A stretch of DNA of 64,000 nt from positions 310,001 through 374,000 of the forward strand of contig NZ_FWPT01000003.1 in the NCBI RefSeq assembly GCF_900174585.1. Direction: 5' to 3'. Source of the stretch: Parendozoicomonas haliclonae. Lineage in GTDB: Bacteria > Pseudomonadota > Gammaproteobacteria > Pseudomonadales > Endozoicomonadaceae. The translations under genes and the position numbers were made by a program. Numbering within the stretch: position 1 is the first letter of the stretch; every line of letters starts with the position of its first letter. A model generated the notes under the pieces. That model was not told the origin of the DNA. It made no database searches and worked only from the letters and a program-made list of their open reading frames with translations. Shown here one piece after another: positions 8,726 through 16,983 of this stretch.

Positions 8726-9403
8726 CTACAGGTCTGACAGGGTCTTCAGAAATTCAGCCCGACCACCGTCCGGATTGATTCCATGCTCGACCATGTCATG
8801 ACGTAACTTTTGCTCTGCTGCCATATCGGCCTGACGCTGGGCATCACGGCGGGCATGGTTTTCCAGCCCCTTATGAATGCCATCATCCAGGTTTTCACCC
8901 GCCATCAGGCGGTTGCAGAGAATCTCGTAGTTTCGCTCGAAGATCGGGTAAACCACAGTTTGCGGCTCACCTTCCAATAACTGCCAGCCGGTTTCCCGCG
9001 CTGCAAGATAGACAGCAATATGGCTCCAGAAACCTTCGCGGGTGCGGTTCGTGGCACCGCAGGCTTCATAATAGGCCTGCAGCGGGTCTTTAAGACCAAG
9101 ATCTTCGTAACGATGGGTAGAAGAGAGTCGGCGCAGCTCACTCAGGCTGGGCAGGAACTTGCTCTCTTTGATAGCCCGGATGGCGGCTTTCTTGATCTGC
9201 TGCGGATGCAGATCAGCCAAACCTTTGGCCCAAAGGCTGCGTGCCCGATCCCGGGTATCCTGGGTAGGAAAGGCATTAATAAACTGCTGTGGAAAGGCAT
9301 CCCGCATCAGCATAAAGACAAAGTTCACCGCATCCAGCACATCGGCCTTGCTGGCCTGCTGGTTTTGCGGCTGGGCATGCTGACCGTCTCCGGCATCAGT
9401 CAA
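8726..9403 (-). CDS. Phage lambda P-like replication protein (putative helicase loader)
   Basis: The core (FVFMLMRDAFPQQF, then RSLWAKGLADLHPQQ, a basic helix, and KFLPSLSELRRL) matches the layout of lambda replication protein P, which recruits DnaB helicase; assignment is by pattern only. The C-terminus is helical and charged. The start is uncertain. An ATG at 9526 and a GTG at 9484 (with AGGG nearby) would overlap the upstream DnaT-like gene by 131 and 89 bp, so I place it at the TTG at 9403, which overlaps that gene's stop by 8 bp. It is 22 bp upstream of mrp. Its partner on the same strand carries a DnaT domain, so the two look like a DnaB-loading pair. Confidence 0.6.
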   Translation of the reverse strand: MTDAGDGQHAQPQNQQASKADVLDAVNFVFMLMRDAFPQQFINAFPTQDTRDRARSLWAKGLADLHPQQIKKAAIRAIKESKFLPSLSELRRLSSTHRYEDLGLKDPLQAYYEACGATNRTREGFWSHIAVYLAARETGWQLLEGEPQTVVYPIFERNYEILCNRLMAGENLDDGIHKGLENHARRDAQRQADMAAEQKLRHDMVEHGINPDGGRAEFLKTLSDL

Positions 9404-10322
9404 AGTCGAAGTCGTACCGGTCGGCCCAGCTGCGGTCTGTAAGTTCCTGAGTTGTTGGCTGGCTACGTGCTGTCCTTTCTTCACCTTGACCCTGACCTCT
9501 CTCCCTCTGCCACTGATAGATAACATGCTTCACGAAGCGATAGTCCCACGCCTTGCGGGCTTCTCCCGTGCTCAGCCAGTACATTTTAAAGTCTTCCAGC
9601 TGTTTGTGCGCATATTCCTGGGGAATCCCTTCATGCTGCTGCAGCTTCTGAAAACACCAACCCGCAGGCTGATAGTTTTCGGGCAGCGGGGTGACCCGGG
9701 CCTGCGCCGGGACGTTGGCCCGCTCGCGGGTTCGGGCCAGAATATTCTGTTGCATTCGGGCCGGCATACCACGCAGCCCCTGATTCGGTGCCGCTTCAGC
9801 AGGCACTTGCGCAGGCATTCTTTGTGGAACAGCCTGGGCGGCGGCCTGACGTTGCTGTTCCTGTTGCGCCTGCTGCTGGCGCAGGTCATTCTGAAGCTGC
9901 TGACGAGCCGATTCCATCATTTGACGATGGCTGTTTAATTCATCCTGCTTTTTGCTGAGCTGGTTCTGGTGCTCCTGCAGCTCAGCCCGCTGCTCGGCCA
10001 GCTGTTGCTCCAGCTGACGAATAAAAGCTGAGGTTTGCTCTACCGCATGGGTCAGGCCTTCTACAGTTTCCGAGAGCTGGCCTTCCTGCTGTTCCAGACC
10101 TGCGACACGCTGTCGGCTGGCCTGAATATCGGGCAGTGGTGCGTAGTCTGCACGCAGATCAGTCGACACCTGTTCAACAGGTGCTGACGGCTGATTCAGG
10201 AACGCCGGCTCACCACGATCCTGCACCGGCTCCGCACGAAAACCGTCAGACTCCAGCTCCCACAGAGCTTTGCCCTCACGGTTAATTCGGCGATTCCAGC
10301 TGTAAGAATCTCGGTCACCCAT
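9396..10322 (-). CDS. DnaT-domain (primosomal ssDNA-binding) protein
   Basis: A 308-residue protein. The N-terminal ~25 residues (GDRDSYSWNRRINREGKALW) form a small conserved-looking motif. Residues ~65-170 are a Gln/Glu-rich coiled coil. Residues ~213-275 resemble the DnaT C-terminal ssDNA-binding domain (PAGWCFQKLQQHEGIP ... FKMYWLSTGEARKAWDYRFV). The frame extends upstream to an ATG at 10487, but GGGA six bases before the ATG at 10322 and the loss of protein-like sequence above it favour 10322. The downstream gene is lambda P-like. Together they suggest a replication-restart or helicase-loading module of phage ancestry that has become chromosomal. Confidence 0.7.
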   Translation of the reverse strand: MGDRDSYSWNRRINREGKALWELESDGFRAEPVQDRGEPAFLNQPSAPVEQVSTDLRADYAPLPDIQASRQRVAGLEQQEGQLSETVEGLTHAVEQTSAFIRQLEQQLAEQRAELQEHQNQLSKKQDELNSHRQMMESARQQLQNDLRQQQAQQEQQRQAAAQAVPQRMPAQVPAEAAPNQGLRGMPARMQQNILARTRERANVPAQARVTPLPENYQPAGWCFQKLQQHEGIPQEYAHKQLEDFKMYWLSTGEARKAWDYRFVKHVIYQWQRERGQGQGEERTARSQPTTQELTDRSWADRYDFDFD

Positions 10323-10628
10323 AAACATTCCCGGCCTGCACCACGCATCAGAAGAAAAATTAGAAACAGTATTCTTTAGTTTACTGCTTATCGGACACAG
10401 TAAGCCACCCGTATTTGCCTCGAGACTCCCGCCAAATCTTCCACTGTCGTTTACCGGCAGGCATTGCGGGTTGAACGCGCCTATCACGGCAACTAACCAG
10501 CCTGTTATCAGGCAACGGTTTTGTCACGAACCTTTGCCGAATGTAACGCTCTGAAGAATGATCCCGCCACGGTAGACCAAGATATGTTCAAACAACCAGG
10601 GACAGACGATAAAGACGGAGAGAACACC

Positions 10629-11423
10629 ATGACCAGATTAAAGAATATTGCCCTTGGACTGACAACGGTCCTGGCGTTAACGACCCAGACGACACAGGCA
10701 AGCTTTAACATAGAAGACGCCGATACCCATCCTCAGGCACTGGAGCTGAACAGTGAATTGCATCGCCTGGATCCTGTCCGGCTGATCAATCTTGGCATGA
10801 AGATCTCCACTTCTGAGGGGAGGACCGCACAACTGGAAATTAACAAGGTGCGTGCCGGCCTGCCAGGATACTTTCAATGCGCAAAGGAAAAAGGTGATGC
10901 TGGCCTGCTGGATTATCTTTTCCACCAGCAATTTGTTGACTGCAGTATTTATCTGAATCCCGATCATCATCTAGATGCTGCACGCTATATGCTGAGCTCT
11001 GCACTTAGAAACAAAATGAGCGTGACCGATGCCCAAATGCTGAAGATATCCCCTAGTAGATACAGCCAAAAATATCAGTCTGCGCTCGCCTTCCTGAAGC
11101 CTGGATACAAAACCCAGCTGGCTCTTGACGAGGGCCCGGTACAACTGGAAACCACACTAACAAATCTTCTGGAGTTCGGTGCCTCCACACCCTACTTCTT
11201 TGTGGAGCTGATTTTTAACGACCAAAACATCCGAAAAGAAACCTCTATTTTTCACTATTTGATCCGCTATCAGAATGGTTCTCTCGAGGTTTACAGCCCG
11301 AATCTGCCTGGTGTTTACAAGATGACGCCTGCCACCTTCCATCAGCAGTTTATTAAGGAACTGCACGACAAATGGCTGGGCACTCCGGTTCACAGCCTGG
11401 CCATTAGTCCTGTTAACTCGTAA
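10629..11423 (+). CDS. Secreted protein of unknown function
   Basis: A 264-residue protein not assigned to a family. The ATG at 10629 is chosen because GGAG lies 9 bases upstream and a clean Sec signal peptide follows (TRLKNIALGLTTVLALTT, cleavage after TQA). The open frame continues further upstream without such features. The mature protein has two Cys near residues 88 and 104, which might form a disulfide, and a C-terminal mixed alpha/beta region rich in aromatic residues. It is monocistronic, ending at a palindrome without a T run. No catalytic motif is evident. Confidence 0.7.
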   Translation: MTRLKNIALGLTTVLALTTQTTQASFNIEDADTHPQALELNSELHRLDPVRLINLGMKISTSEGRTAQLEINKVRAGLPGYFQCAKEKGDAGLLDYLFHQQFVDCSIYLNPDHHLDAARYMLSSALRNKMSVTDAQMLKISPSRYSQKYQSALAFLKPGYKTQLALDEGPVQLETTLTNLLEFGASTPYFFVELIFNDQNIRKETSIFHYLIRYQNGSLEVYSPNLPGVYKMTPATFHQQFIKELHDKWLGTPVHSLAISPVNS

Positions 11424-11435
11424 CTATCTCCCGCC

Positions 11436-11461
11436 ATCGGGCTGGTACCAGCCAGCCCGAT
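11436..11461. other. GC-rich palindrome downstream of the secreted ORFan
   Basis: ATCGGGCT and AGCCCGAT flank a 10-base loop, and GGCTGGTACCAGCC is itself a perfect 14-bp palindrome within it. There is no T run, so it may stabilise the mRNA 3' end or act as a weak rho-assisted terminator. Confidence 0.45.
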
Positions 11462-11558
11462 CAGCAAACCCTAATCATTTACAGCACCTACCTACTGCAA
11501 ATATGCTTGCTTCTGGCCGATAAAAATCCTGCAAACAAAATATACAGGGAACACATAA

Positions 11559-11873
11559 GTGCTGATCAGCAATATCGAAATCGTCCCCGGCAAAAAAATC
11601 GTCAAACATCTGGGCATGGTGCAGGGCAATACCGTCCGAGCCAAGCATGCCGGTAAGGATATTCTTGCGGGACTGAAAAACATCGTTGGCGGTGAGCTCA
11701 AGGCCTATACCGAGCTGCTGACCGAAGCCCGGGAAGAAGCCACCCAGCGTATGGTGCAACAGGCTGAAGCTATTGGCGCCAATGCAATCATCAACGTTCG
11801 CTTTTCGACTTCATCGGTGGCCGCCGGCGCAGCAGAGCTGTTTGTTTACGGCACCGCTGTCGTTCTTGAATAA
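11559..11873 (+). CDS. YbjQ/UPF0145 family protein
   Basis: A 104-residue protein matching the YbjQ (UPF0145) family, which forms small homo-oligomers sometimes annotated as heavy-metal-binding. Visible hallmarks are an N-terminal IVPGKKIVKHLGMVQGNTVRA strand pair, KNIVGGELKAYTELLTEARE, and IGANAIINVRF near residue 78. It begins at GTG, with CAGGGA 8 bases upstream. It heads a three-gene run: YbjQ, membrane-anchored YbjQ, M48 protease (gaps 30 bp and 3 bp), so the three are probably one operon. Confidence 0.85.
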   Translation: MLISNIEIVPGKKIVKHLGMVQGNTVRAKHAGKDILAGLKNIVGGELKAYTELLTEAREEATQRMVQQAEAIGANAIINVRFSTSSVAAGAAELFVYGTAVVLE

Positions 11874-11903
11874 CCCGCCTCGCACTGATGACCGGAGCCG
11901 GTT

Positions 11904-12371
11904 ATGTATGATCTGATTATTTTTCTGGTGTTGCTGACCATCGGCTTCACCTTTGGCCGTATTGCCGAGAAACGACACTTTCAGTCCATTATCGAACGGG
12001 AAGAAGAGCTGCGGGACATTCTGACCTTCAGCGAACGTCTGCCACCACCGGGTTTCTCATCCGCCCGGACTGAACTGGTCAGTGGTAATGTGGTGATATC
12101 CATCGACTACTTCAAACGGATTGCCGCCGGCCTGCGCGGGATTCTCGGCGGACGGGTGACCGCCTACGAAACCTTGCTGGAGCGGGCGCGCCGGGAAGCC
12201 ATTCTGCGTATGAAAGAAGAAGCTCGGGTCTTTGAAGCGACCCATATCGTCAATGTGAAGCTGGAAACCGCTTCTATTACCAAAGGTCAGCACAACCAGA
12301 CGGGCTGTGTGGAAGTCTATGCCTACGGCACCGCCCTCACGCCCATAAAGCAAGAGCCAGAGAAGAGCTGA
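11904..12371 (+). CDS. Membrane-anchored YbjQ-family protein
   Basis: A 155-residue protein. Residues ~2-18 form an N-terminal transmembrane anchor (YDLIIFLVLLTIGFTFG). The remainder is a YbjQ-like domain (LVSGNVVISIDYFKRIAAGLRG, RVTAYETLLERARREAILRM, THIVNVKLET) paralogous to the preceding gene product. The cytosolic or periplasmic side is not determinable from sequence alone. It ends 3 bp before the M48 protease gene, which argues for a shared function in envelope quality control, an inference only. Confidence 0.82.
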   Translation: MYDLIIFLVLLTIGFTFGRIAEKRHFQSIIEREEELRDILTFSERLPPPGFSSARTELVSGNVVISIDYFKRIAAGLRGILGGRVTAYETLLERARREAILRMKEEARVFEATHIVNVKLETASITKGQHNQTGCVEVYAYGTALTPIKQEPEKS

Positions 12372-12374
12372 CCC

Positions 12375-13214
12375 GTGAGTTATAGCAATCCGAAAATCCC
12401 TGAAGGCATTAATGTGACCGACGAACATCCCCTTAAGGATTTCGCCGCCATGCTGCTGGGAATCGGACTGGCTCTGGCTGCCATTATTTTTGTCCTGACC
12501 CTGCTGGCCGGTTATCTGGTGCGCTATGTGCCGTTCAGCTTTGAGCAGCAACTGGCCGAGCGCTTTTCAGAGCAGCTGCCGGCCAGTGAGAACTCACCGG
12601 AACACCAACAGCGCCAGGAATACCTTCAGAAACTGGGCGATAAGCTTGCCCGGGCGCAACAGCTTCCGGAAGAGATGACGATCACTGTCCACTATCTGGA
12701 AGACGACACGGTTAATGCCTTTGCCACGCTGGGCGGACATATCTTTATTTTCAAAGGGCTGCTTGATCGCATGCCCAGTGAAAATGCTCTGGCTATGGTG
12801 ATGGCCCATGAGATTGCCCATATTAAGCATCGGGACCCCATGGTCAGCCTTGGCCGCGGACTGACAGTCTCTCTGGCTGCACTCAGCCTGCTGGGTGCCG
12901 GTGATGGCTCTCTGGCCCAGAGTTTGGTCGGCCAAATCAGTCTGCTAACCACCCTGAGCTTCAGCCGGGGTATGGAAGAAGATGCCGATCAGGAAGCCCT
13001 GCAGACTCTGGCCCGCCATTATGGCCACACCCACCATGCCGACACTCTGTTCCGCATCCTGCAGGACGAAAACCAGAGTCAGGATGTGCCTGCCTTTTTC
13101 AGCACACATCCCCTGAACGAAGAACGTATCAAAGCCATACAGCAATATCAGTCTGAGCAATCCCCAAAGTCCTTAGAGACTGTGCCTTTACCCGCGTGGG
13201 CAAAACCAGAGTAA
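12375..13214 (+). CDS. M48-family membrane zinc metallopeptidase
   Basis: A 279-residue protein with one N-terminal transmembrane helix (~26-48) and an M48 peptidase domain. The zinc-binding HEIAH lies at residues 145-149 and the third ligand Glu is in EEDADQEAL near 197. STHPLNEERIKAI near the end is the usual M48 closing motif. It starts at GTG immediately after the YbjQ-like gene and is the last gene of that operon. It resembles the short HtpX/BepA-like proteases without a TPR domain, suggesting turnover of membrane or periplasmic proteins. Confidence 0.88.
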   Translation: MSYSNPKIPEGINVTDEHPLKDFAAMLLGIGLALAAIIFVLTLLAGYLVRYVPFSFEQQLAERFSEQLPASENSPEHQQRQEYLQKLGDKLARAQQLPEEMTITVHYLEDDTVNAFATLGGHIFIFKGLLDRMPSENALAMVMAHEIAHIKHRDPMVSLGRGLTVSLAALSLLGAGDGSLAQSLVGQISLLTTLSFSRGMEEDADQEALQTLARHYGHTHHADTLFRILQDENQSQDVPAFFSTHPLNEERIKAIQQYQSEQSPKSLETVPLPAWAKPE

Positions 13215-13262
13215 ACGACTCATTTTTCGGGACTCTTTACAGGCAAATCCTGGTCAGCCCGA

Positions 13263-13291
13263 TTTCCAGTTTCCTTTGATCCCTTTATAAT
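13263..13291 (+). promoter_or_regulatory. Candidate sigma-70 promoter of metG
   Basis: TTTCCA (13263-13268) and a consensus TATAAT (13286-13291) with a 17-bp spacer lie 69 bp upstream of the metG ATG. The -10 is perfect, the -35 matches 4 of 6 positions. Confidence 0.55.
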
Positions 13292-13359
13292 GGAGGATTG
13301 AATTTTTATCGGCCCGATCAAATATCGGTCCGCATCCCGACCGGAGACGTTGTTCCCAC

Positions 13360-15435
13360 ATGTCTAACCACACATCTGCGTCAGCACGCAAAATCCTGGT
13401 TACCAGCGCCCTGCCTTACGCCAATGGCCCTCTGCATATGGGTCACATGGTGGAATATATCCAGACTGATATCTGGAGCCGGTTCCAGAAGATGCGCGGC
13501 CACATGTGCACCTACGTCTGCGCAGACGATGCCCACGGCACCGCGATCAGCCTACACGCTGAAAAGCAGGGTATTACTCCGGAAGAGTCCGTTGCCCGTA
13601 TCCATCAGGATCGTCTGGCCGACTTTGGCGATTTCCATGTGCAGTTTGACAACTACTTCTCCACCCACAGTGAAGAGAACCGTGAGCTCTGCTCCGAGAT
13701 CTACCTGAAGTTGAAAGAACGTGGCCATATTGCCAGCCGCTCTATCGTTCAGGCTTATGATCCTGAGAAGAAGATGTTTCTGGCCGACCGTTACATCAAG
13801 GGTGAGTGCCCGAAGTGTGGCGCCAAGGATCAGTACGGTGACAACTGTGAAGTCTGCTCCGCCACCTACAGCCCAACCGACCTGAAGAACCCGTACTCCA
13901 CCATCTCCGGTGCGACGCCGATCGAGAAAGAGTCCGAGCACTTCTTCTTTAAGCTGACTGATTTCCAGGAGTTTCTGCAGGGCTGGACCCGCAGCGGCAC
14001 CATCAAGGATGAGATCGCCAACAAGCTGGCCGAGTGGCTGGATACCGGCCTGCAGGATTGGGATATCTCCCGTGATGCGCCTTACTTTGGTTTTGAGATT
14101 CCGGGTGAGCCAGGCAAGTTCTTCTACGTGTGGCTGGACGCGCCTATCGGCTACATGGCCTCTTTCAAGAACCTGTGTGATCGTACTGAAGGTCTGAACT
14201 TCGACGAATACTGGAAGAAAGACTCCACCGCTGAAGTGCACCACTTTATCGGTAAGGACATCGTCAACTTCCACTGCCTGTTCTGGCCAGCCATGCTGCA
14301 CGGTACCGACTACCGCACCCCGACCAAGGTGAGCGTACACGGTTACCTGACCATCAATGGCGAGAAGATGTCCAAATCCCGTGGCACCTTCATCACCGCC
14401 CGGACCTATCTGGATCATCTGGATCCGGAATACCTGCGTTATTACTACGCCGCCAAACTGTCCAGCCGGGTTGATGATCTGGACCTGAACACCACTGACT
14501 TTATCCAGCGCGTAAACAGCGATCTGGTGGGCAAAGTCGTCAACATCGCCAGCCGTAACGCCGGCTTTATTGCCAAGCGTTTCGACGGCAAGCTGTCTGA
14601 AACTGACTGCGCGCCTGAACTGACCAAAGCCTTTATGGATGCGTCTGAAACCATCGCCAACGCTTACGAAGAGCGTGAGTTCGGCAAGGCCATGCGTGAA
14701 ATCATGGCACTGGCTGACAAAGCCAATGCCTGGATCGACGACGTGAAGCCATGGGTTGTTGCCAAGGAAGAAGGCAAGGACAAGGAGCTGCACGATATCT
14801 GCTCCACCGGTATTAACCTGTTCCGCCTGCTGACCATCTACCTGAAGCCGGTTCTGCCAGCCATGGCCGAGAAAGCCGCCGCCTTCCTGAACGTGGGCGA
14901 GCTGGAGTGGGAACACAGCCAGCACCTGCTGTTCAACCATGGCGTTAACAAGTTCAAGCCACTGATGACCCGCGTTGAGCAAGCCAAGGTGGATGCCATG
15001 ATGGAAGATTCTCAAAAGCTGGCTGCAGCCATGAAAGCTGCCTCGCCTGCCAAGGAAGGAGACAAGCCTGTGTCTGAAGATAACGCACTCGCAGAACCGA
15101 TTGCCGACACCATCGAGTTTGGCGACTTTGCCAAGGTCGATCTGCGTATCGCCAAGATCGTAAATGCTGAATTCGTGGAAGGTGCCGACAAGCTGCTGCG
15201 CCTGACTCTGGATATCGGCGAAGGCAAGACCCGCAATGTGTTCTCCGGCATCCGTGCGGCTTACGCGCCGGAAGCGCTGGTGGGTAAGCACACGGTGATG
15301 GTCGCCAACCTGGCGGCTCGCAAGATGAAGTTCGGCATCAGCGAAGGCATGGTTCTGGCAGCCGGCCCTGGCGGTTCCGATCTGTGGATTCTTGAGCCAC
15401 ACGACGGTGCCAAGCCTGGTATGCGCGTAATGTAA
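13360..15435 (+). CDS. metG: Methionyl-tRNA synthetase
   Basis: Charges tRNA(Met) with methionine. The 691-residue protein is a full-length MetG1-type enzyme. It has the HIGH variant HMGH at residues 26-29, the zinc knuckle [17 protein letters not shown] around residues 147-163, and the KMSKS loop near residue 336. A C-terminal EMAP/Arc1p-like tRNA-binding domain (~595-691, [16 protein letters not shown]) gives dimerisation and tRNA affinity. It has its own promoter and terminator and is codon-regular. In Pseudomonas this gene lies next to mrp and upstream of rnfA (from memory). Confidence 0.98.
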   Translation: MSNHTSASARKILVTSALPYANGPLHMGHMVEYIQTDIWSRFQKMRGHMCTYVCADDAHGTAISLHAEKQGITPEESVARIHQDRLADFGDFHVQFDNYFSTHSEENRELCSEIYLKLKERGHIASRSIVQAYDPEKKMFLADRYIKGECPKCGAKDQYGDNCEVCSATYSPTDLKNPYSTISGATPIEKESEHFFFKLTDFQEFLQGWTRSGTIKDEIANKLAEWLDTGLQDWDISRDAPYFGFEIPGEPGKFFYVWLDAPIGYMASFKNLCDRTEGLNFDEYWKKDSTAEVHHFIGKDIVNFHCLFWPAMLHGTDYRTPTKVSVHGYLTINGEKMSKSRGTFITARTYLDHLDPEYLRYYYAAKLSSRVDDLDLNTTDFIQRVNSDLVGKVVNIASRNAGFIAKRFDGKLSETDCAPELTKAFMDASETIANAYEEREFGKAMREIMALADKANAWIDDVKPWVVAKEEGKDKELHDICSTGINLFRLLTIYLKPVLPAMAEKAAAFLNVGELEWEHSQHLLFNHGVNKFKPLMTRVEQAKVDAMMEDSQKLAAAMKAASPAKEGDKPVSEDNALAEPIADTIEFGDFAKVDLRIAKIVNAEFVEGADKLLRLTLDIGEGKTRNVFSGIRAAYAPEALVGKHTVMVANLAARKMKFGISEGMVLAAGPGGSDLWILEPHDGAKPGMRVM

Positions 15436-15460
15436 TCAGCCATCGTTGCTGATCAACAGA

Positions 15461-15496
15461 AACCCGAGCGGAGCGATCCTCTCGGGTTTTTCTTTT
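15461..15496 (+). terminator. Intrinsic terminator of metG
   Basis: AACCCGAG and CTCGGGTT arms around a 12-base loop, followed by TTTCTTTTT, 25 bp past the metG stop. Confidence 0.88.
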
Positions 15497-15616
15497 TAGT
15501 CACCCCTCTTCTATAAAGAGTGATTGACCTGTCTACAACTTCATACTTTATAGTGCGCGCCTATAAGCTTTGATGACTCTAACTGTAGAGCTGTGACTAT
15601 CTTGAAAAACTCCGTT

Positions 15617-16132
15617 ATGAAGATCAGACTGGAATCCCCTGCCGATATCAGCGCTATTGAAACGCTGACCTATCAGGCCTTTGAAAACCACCCACACCAT
15701 GAGCCCGGTGCCAAGCCTACCGAACACCTGATCGTTAATCGCCTCAGGGAGAGCGGTAACCTGACACTGTCGCTGATTGCGGAGGATGAAACCGGTGTCG
15801 TCGGACATATTGCTTTTTCACCGGTAGCTATCGCTGGAAAATCATCCAAATGGTTGGGGCTTGGTCCGGTGTCGGTTATACCGAATCGCCAGAAAGAAGG
15901 CATTGGCAGCCAACTGATCAACGAAGGGCTGGCACAGCTGAAAGAAGCCGGAGTCGAAGGCATTGTCCTGTTAGGCGAACCGGACTATTACCAGCGTTTT
16001 GGGTTTGCTCAGGATGAACGCCTGACACTGGCTGGCGTTCCCCCAGAATATTTCTTAATCAAGCCACTGGCCGTTGAACCGGACGCAATCCCATCCGGTG
16101 AAGTGACCTACGACCCGGCCTTTTTTGAGTAA
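15617..16132 (+). CDS. GNAT-family N-acetyltransferase (YhbS-like)
   Basis: A 171-residue acetyl-CoA-dependent acetyltransferase of the YhbS group. The GNAT core is visible: the acetyl-CoA pyrophosphate loop PNRQKEGIGSQLINEGL near 97-113, preceded by the beta strand LGLGPVSVIP, and the C-terminal GEPDYYQRFGF motif typical of YhbS. The substrate is unknown. I use the ATG at 15617, because MKIRLESPADI is the usual family start; a GTG at 15593 is an in-frame alternative and neither has a strong ribosome-binding site. Monocistronic. Confidence 0.85.
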   Translation: MKIRLESPADISAIETLTYQAFENHPHHEPGAKPTEHLIVNRLRESGNLTLSLIAEDETGVVGHIAFSPVAIAGKSSKWLGLGPVSVIPNRQKEGIGSQLINEGLAQLKEAGVEGIVLLGEPDYYQRFGFAQDERLTLAGVPPEYFLIKPLAVEPDAIPSGEVTYDPAFFE

Positions 16133-16237
16133 GACCAGCTGAGCTGATAAACGACAGCGAAGAGATCAATATCATGCTGCCGGTCATATACGAGCGCTGA
16201 TCGGCCGATGGTATAATTTCCCGGCAATTGTCCAACG

Positions 16238-16272
16238 AAAACCCGACAGGTGTGCACCTCTCGGGTTTGTTT
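16238..16272 (+). terminator. Hairpin terminator between GNAT and HD genes
   Basis: AAACCCGA (16238-16245) and TCGGGTTT (16261-16268) enclose a smaller CAGGTGTGCACCT palindrome, followed by TGTTTATTT. It ends the acetyltransferase transcript and lies 29 bp before the HD-domain start, so it could also act as an attenuator for that gene. Confidence 0.65.
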
Positions 16273-16300
16273 ATTTCCCCTGTCTTTTGAGATTGGCACC

Positions 16301-16894
16301 ATGGATAAGTTAGCCCAGCAGTTGTCATTTATTCTGGAACTGGATCGCCTGAAAGCGGTTCAACGCCAGACTCGGGTCAAGCCCGATAACGGCCGGCAGG
16401 AAAACAGTGCCGAGCACAGCTGGCATATTGCCCTTGTTGCCCAGGTTCTGCAGGAATATGCCGAAGAGCCGATCAATATCAACCGCATTATTGGCATGCT
16501 GTTGATTCACGATATTGTCGAGATTGATGCCGGGGATATGTTTGCCTATGCCGAGCAAGGCAGCCATAAAGAGCAGGAACAAAAGGAGCTGGCCGCCATT
16601 GACCGGATCTTTGGTCTGTTACCGGAGATGCAATACCATTTTTACAAAAACCTGTGGCTGGAGTTTGAGCAGGCAGAATCTGCCGATGCCCGCTTTGCCA
16701 AAGCCATGGACCGCATCCTGCCGGTTATGCAGAACATGGCCGACAATGGCGGCACCTGGGCTCGCCACGGAGTCACCCGTTCGCAGGCGCTTAAGCGAAA
16801 CGAATACCTCAAAGTCAGCGCGCCAAAACTGTGGAATTATGTGGTCAGTCAGATCGACCTTTGCGTCGCTAATGGCTGGCTGAAGGACGAGTAA
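16301..16894 (+). CDS. HD-domain hydrolase (YfbR-like, putative 5'-nucleotidase)
   Basis: A 197-residue HD-superfamily phosphohydrolase. The metal site is visible as AEHSWHIA near residue 38, LLIHDIVEIDAGD near residue 68 and a conserved Asp in KAMDRILPVM near 146. Family members hydrolyse deoxynucleoside monophosphates. The ATG at 16301 is preferred because family sequences begin here; an in-frame ATG at 16250 lies inside the upstream terminator hairpin. The gene is followed by a long hairpin that also covers the next gene's ribosome-binding site. Confidence 0.85.
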   Translation: MDKLAQQLSFILELDRLKAVQRQTRVKPDNGRQENSAEHSWHIALVAQVLQEYAEEPININRIIGMLLIHDIVEIDAGDMFAYAEQGSHKEQEQKELAAIDRIFGLLPEMQYHFYKNLWLEFEQAESADARFAKAMDRILPVMQNMADNGGTWARHGVTRSQALKRNEYLKVSAPKLWNYVVSQIDLCVANGWLKDE

Positions 16895-16941
16895 ACCCAC
16901 CCGCAGTCAGCATGACTGTCAGACTGGTTATGGTTTTCCTG

Positions 16942-16982
16942 ACGAAGGGCTCCAGAATGATTTGATTCACTGGAGCCTTCGT
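16942..16982 (+). promoter_or_regulatory. Hairpin that covers the ribosome-binding site of kinase 1
   Basis: Arms ACGAAGGGCTCCAG (16942-16955, one bulged G) and CTGGAGCCTTCGT (16970-16982) around a 14-base A/T-rich loop. The only good Shine-Dalgarno sequence of the next gene, GGAG at 16972-16975, is in the descending arm, eight bases before its ATG at 16984. The hairpin may end the HD transcript, but it has no T run, and it would also mask translation of the kinase. Confidence 0.6.
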
Positions 16983-16983
16983 T

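Noticed and set aside
12057-12551. 164-codon minus-strand frame opposite the YbjQ/M48 operon
   Set aside because: Overlaps two supported genes and has no ribosome-binding site.
13552-15402. 616-codon open frame on the minus strand opposite metG
   Set aside because: It mirrors the well-supported metG gene; the long antisense frame is expected from its codon use, and no domain or ribosome-binding site was seen.
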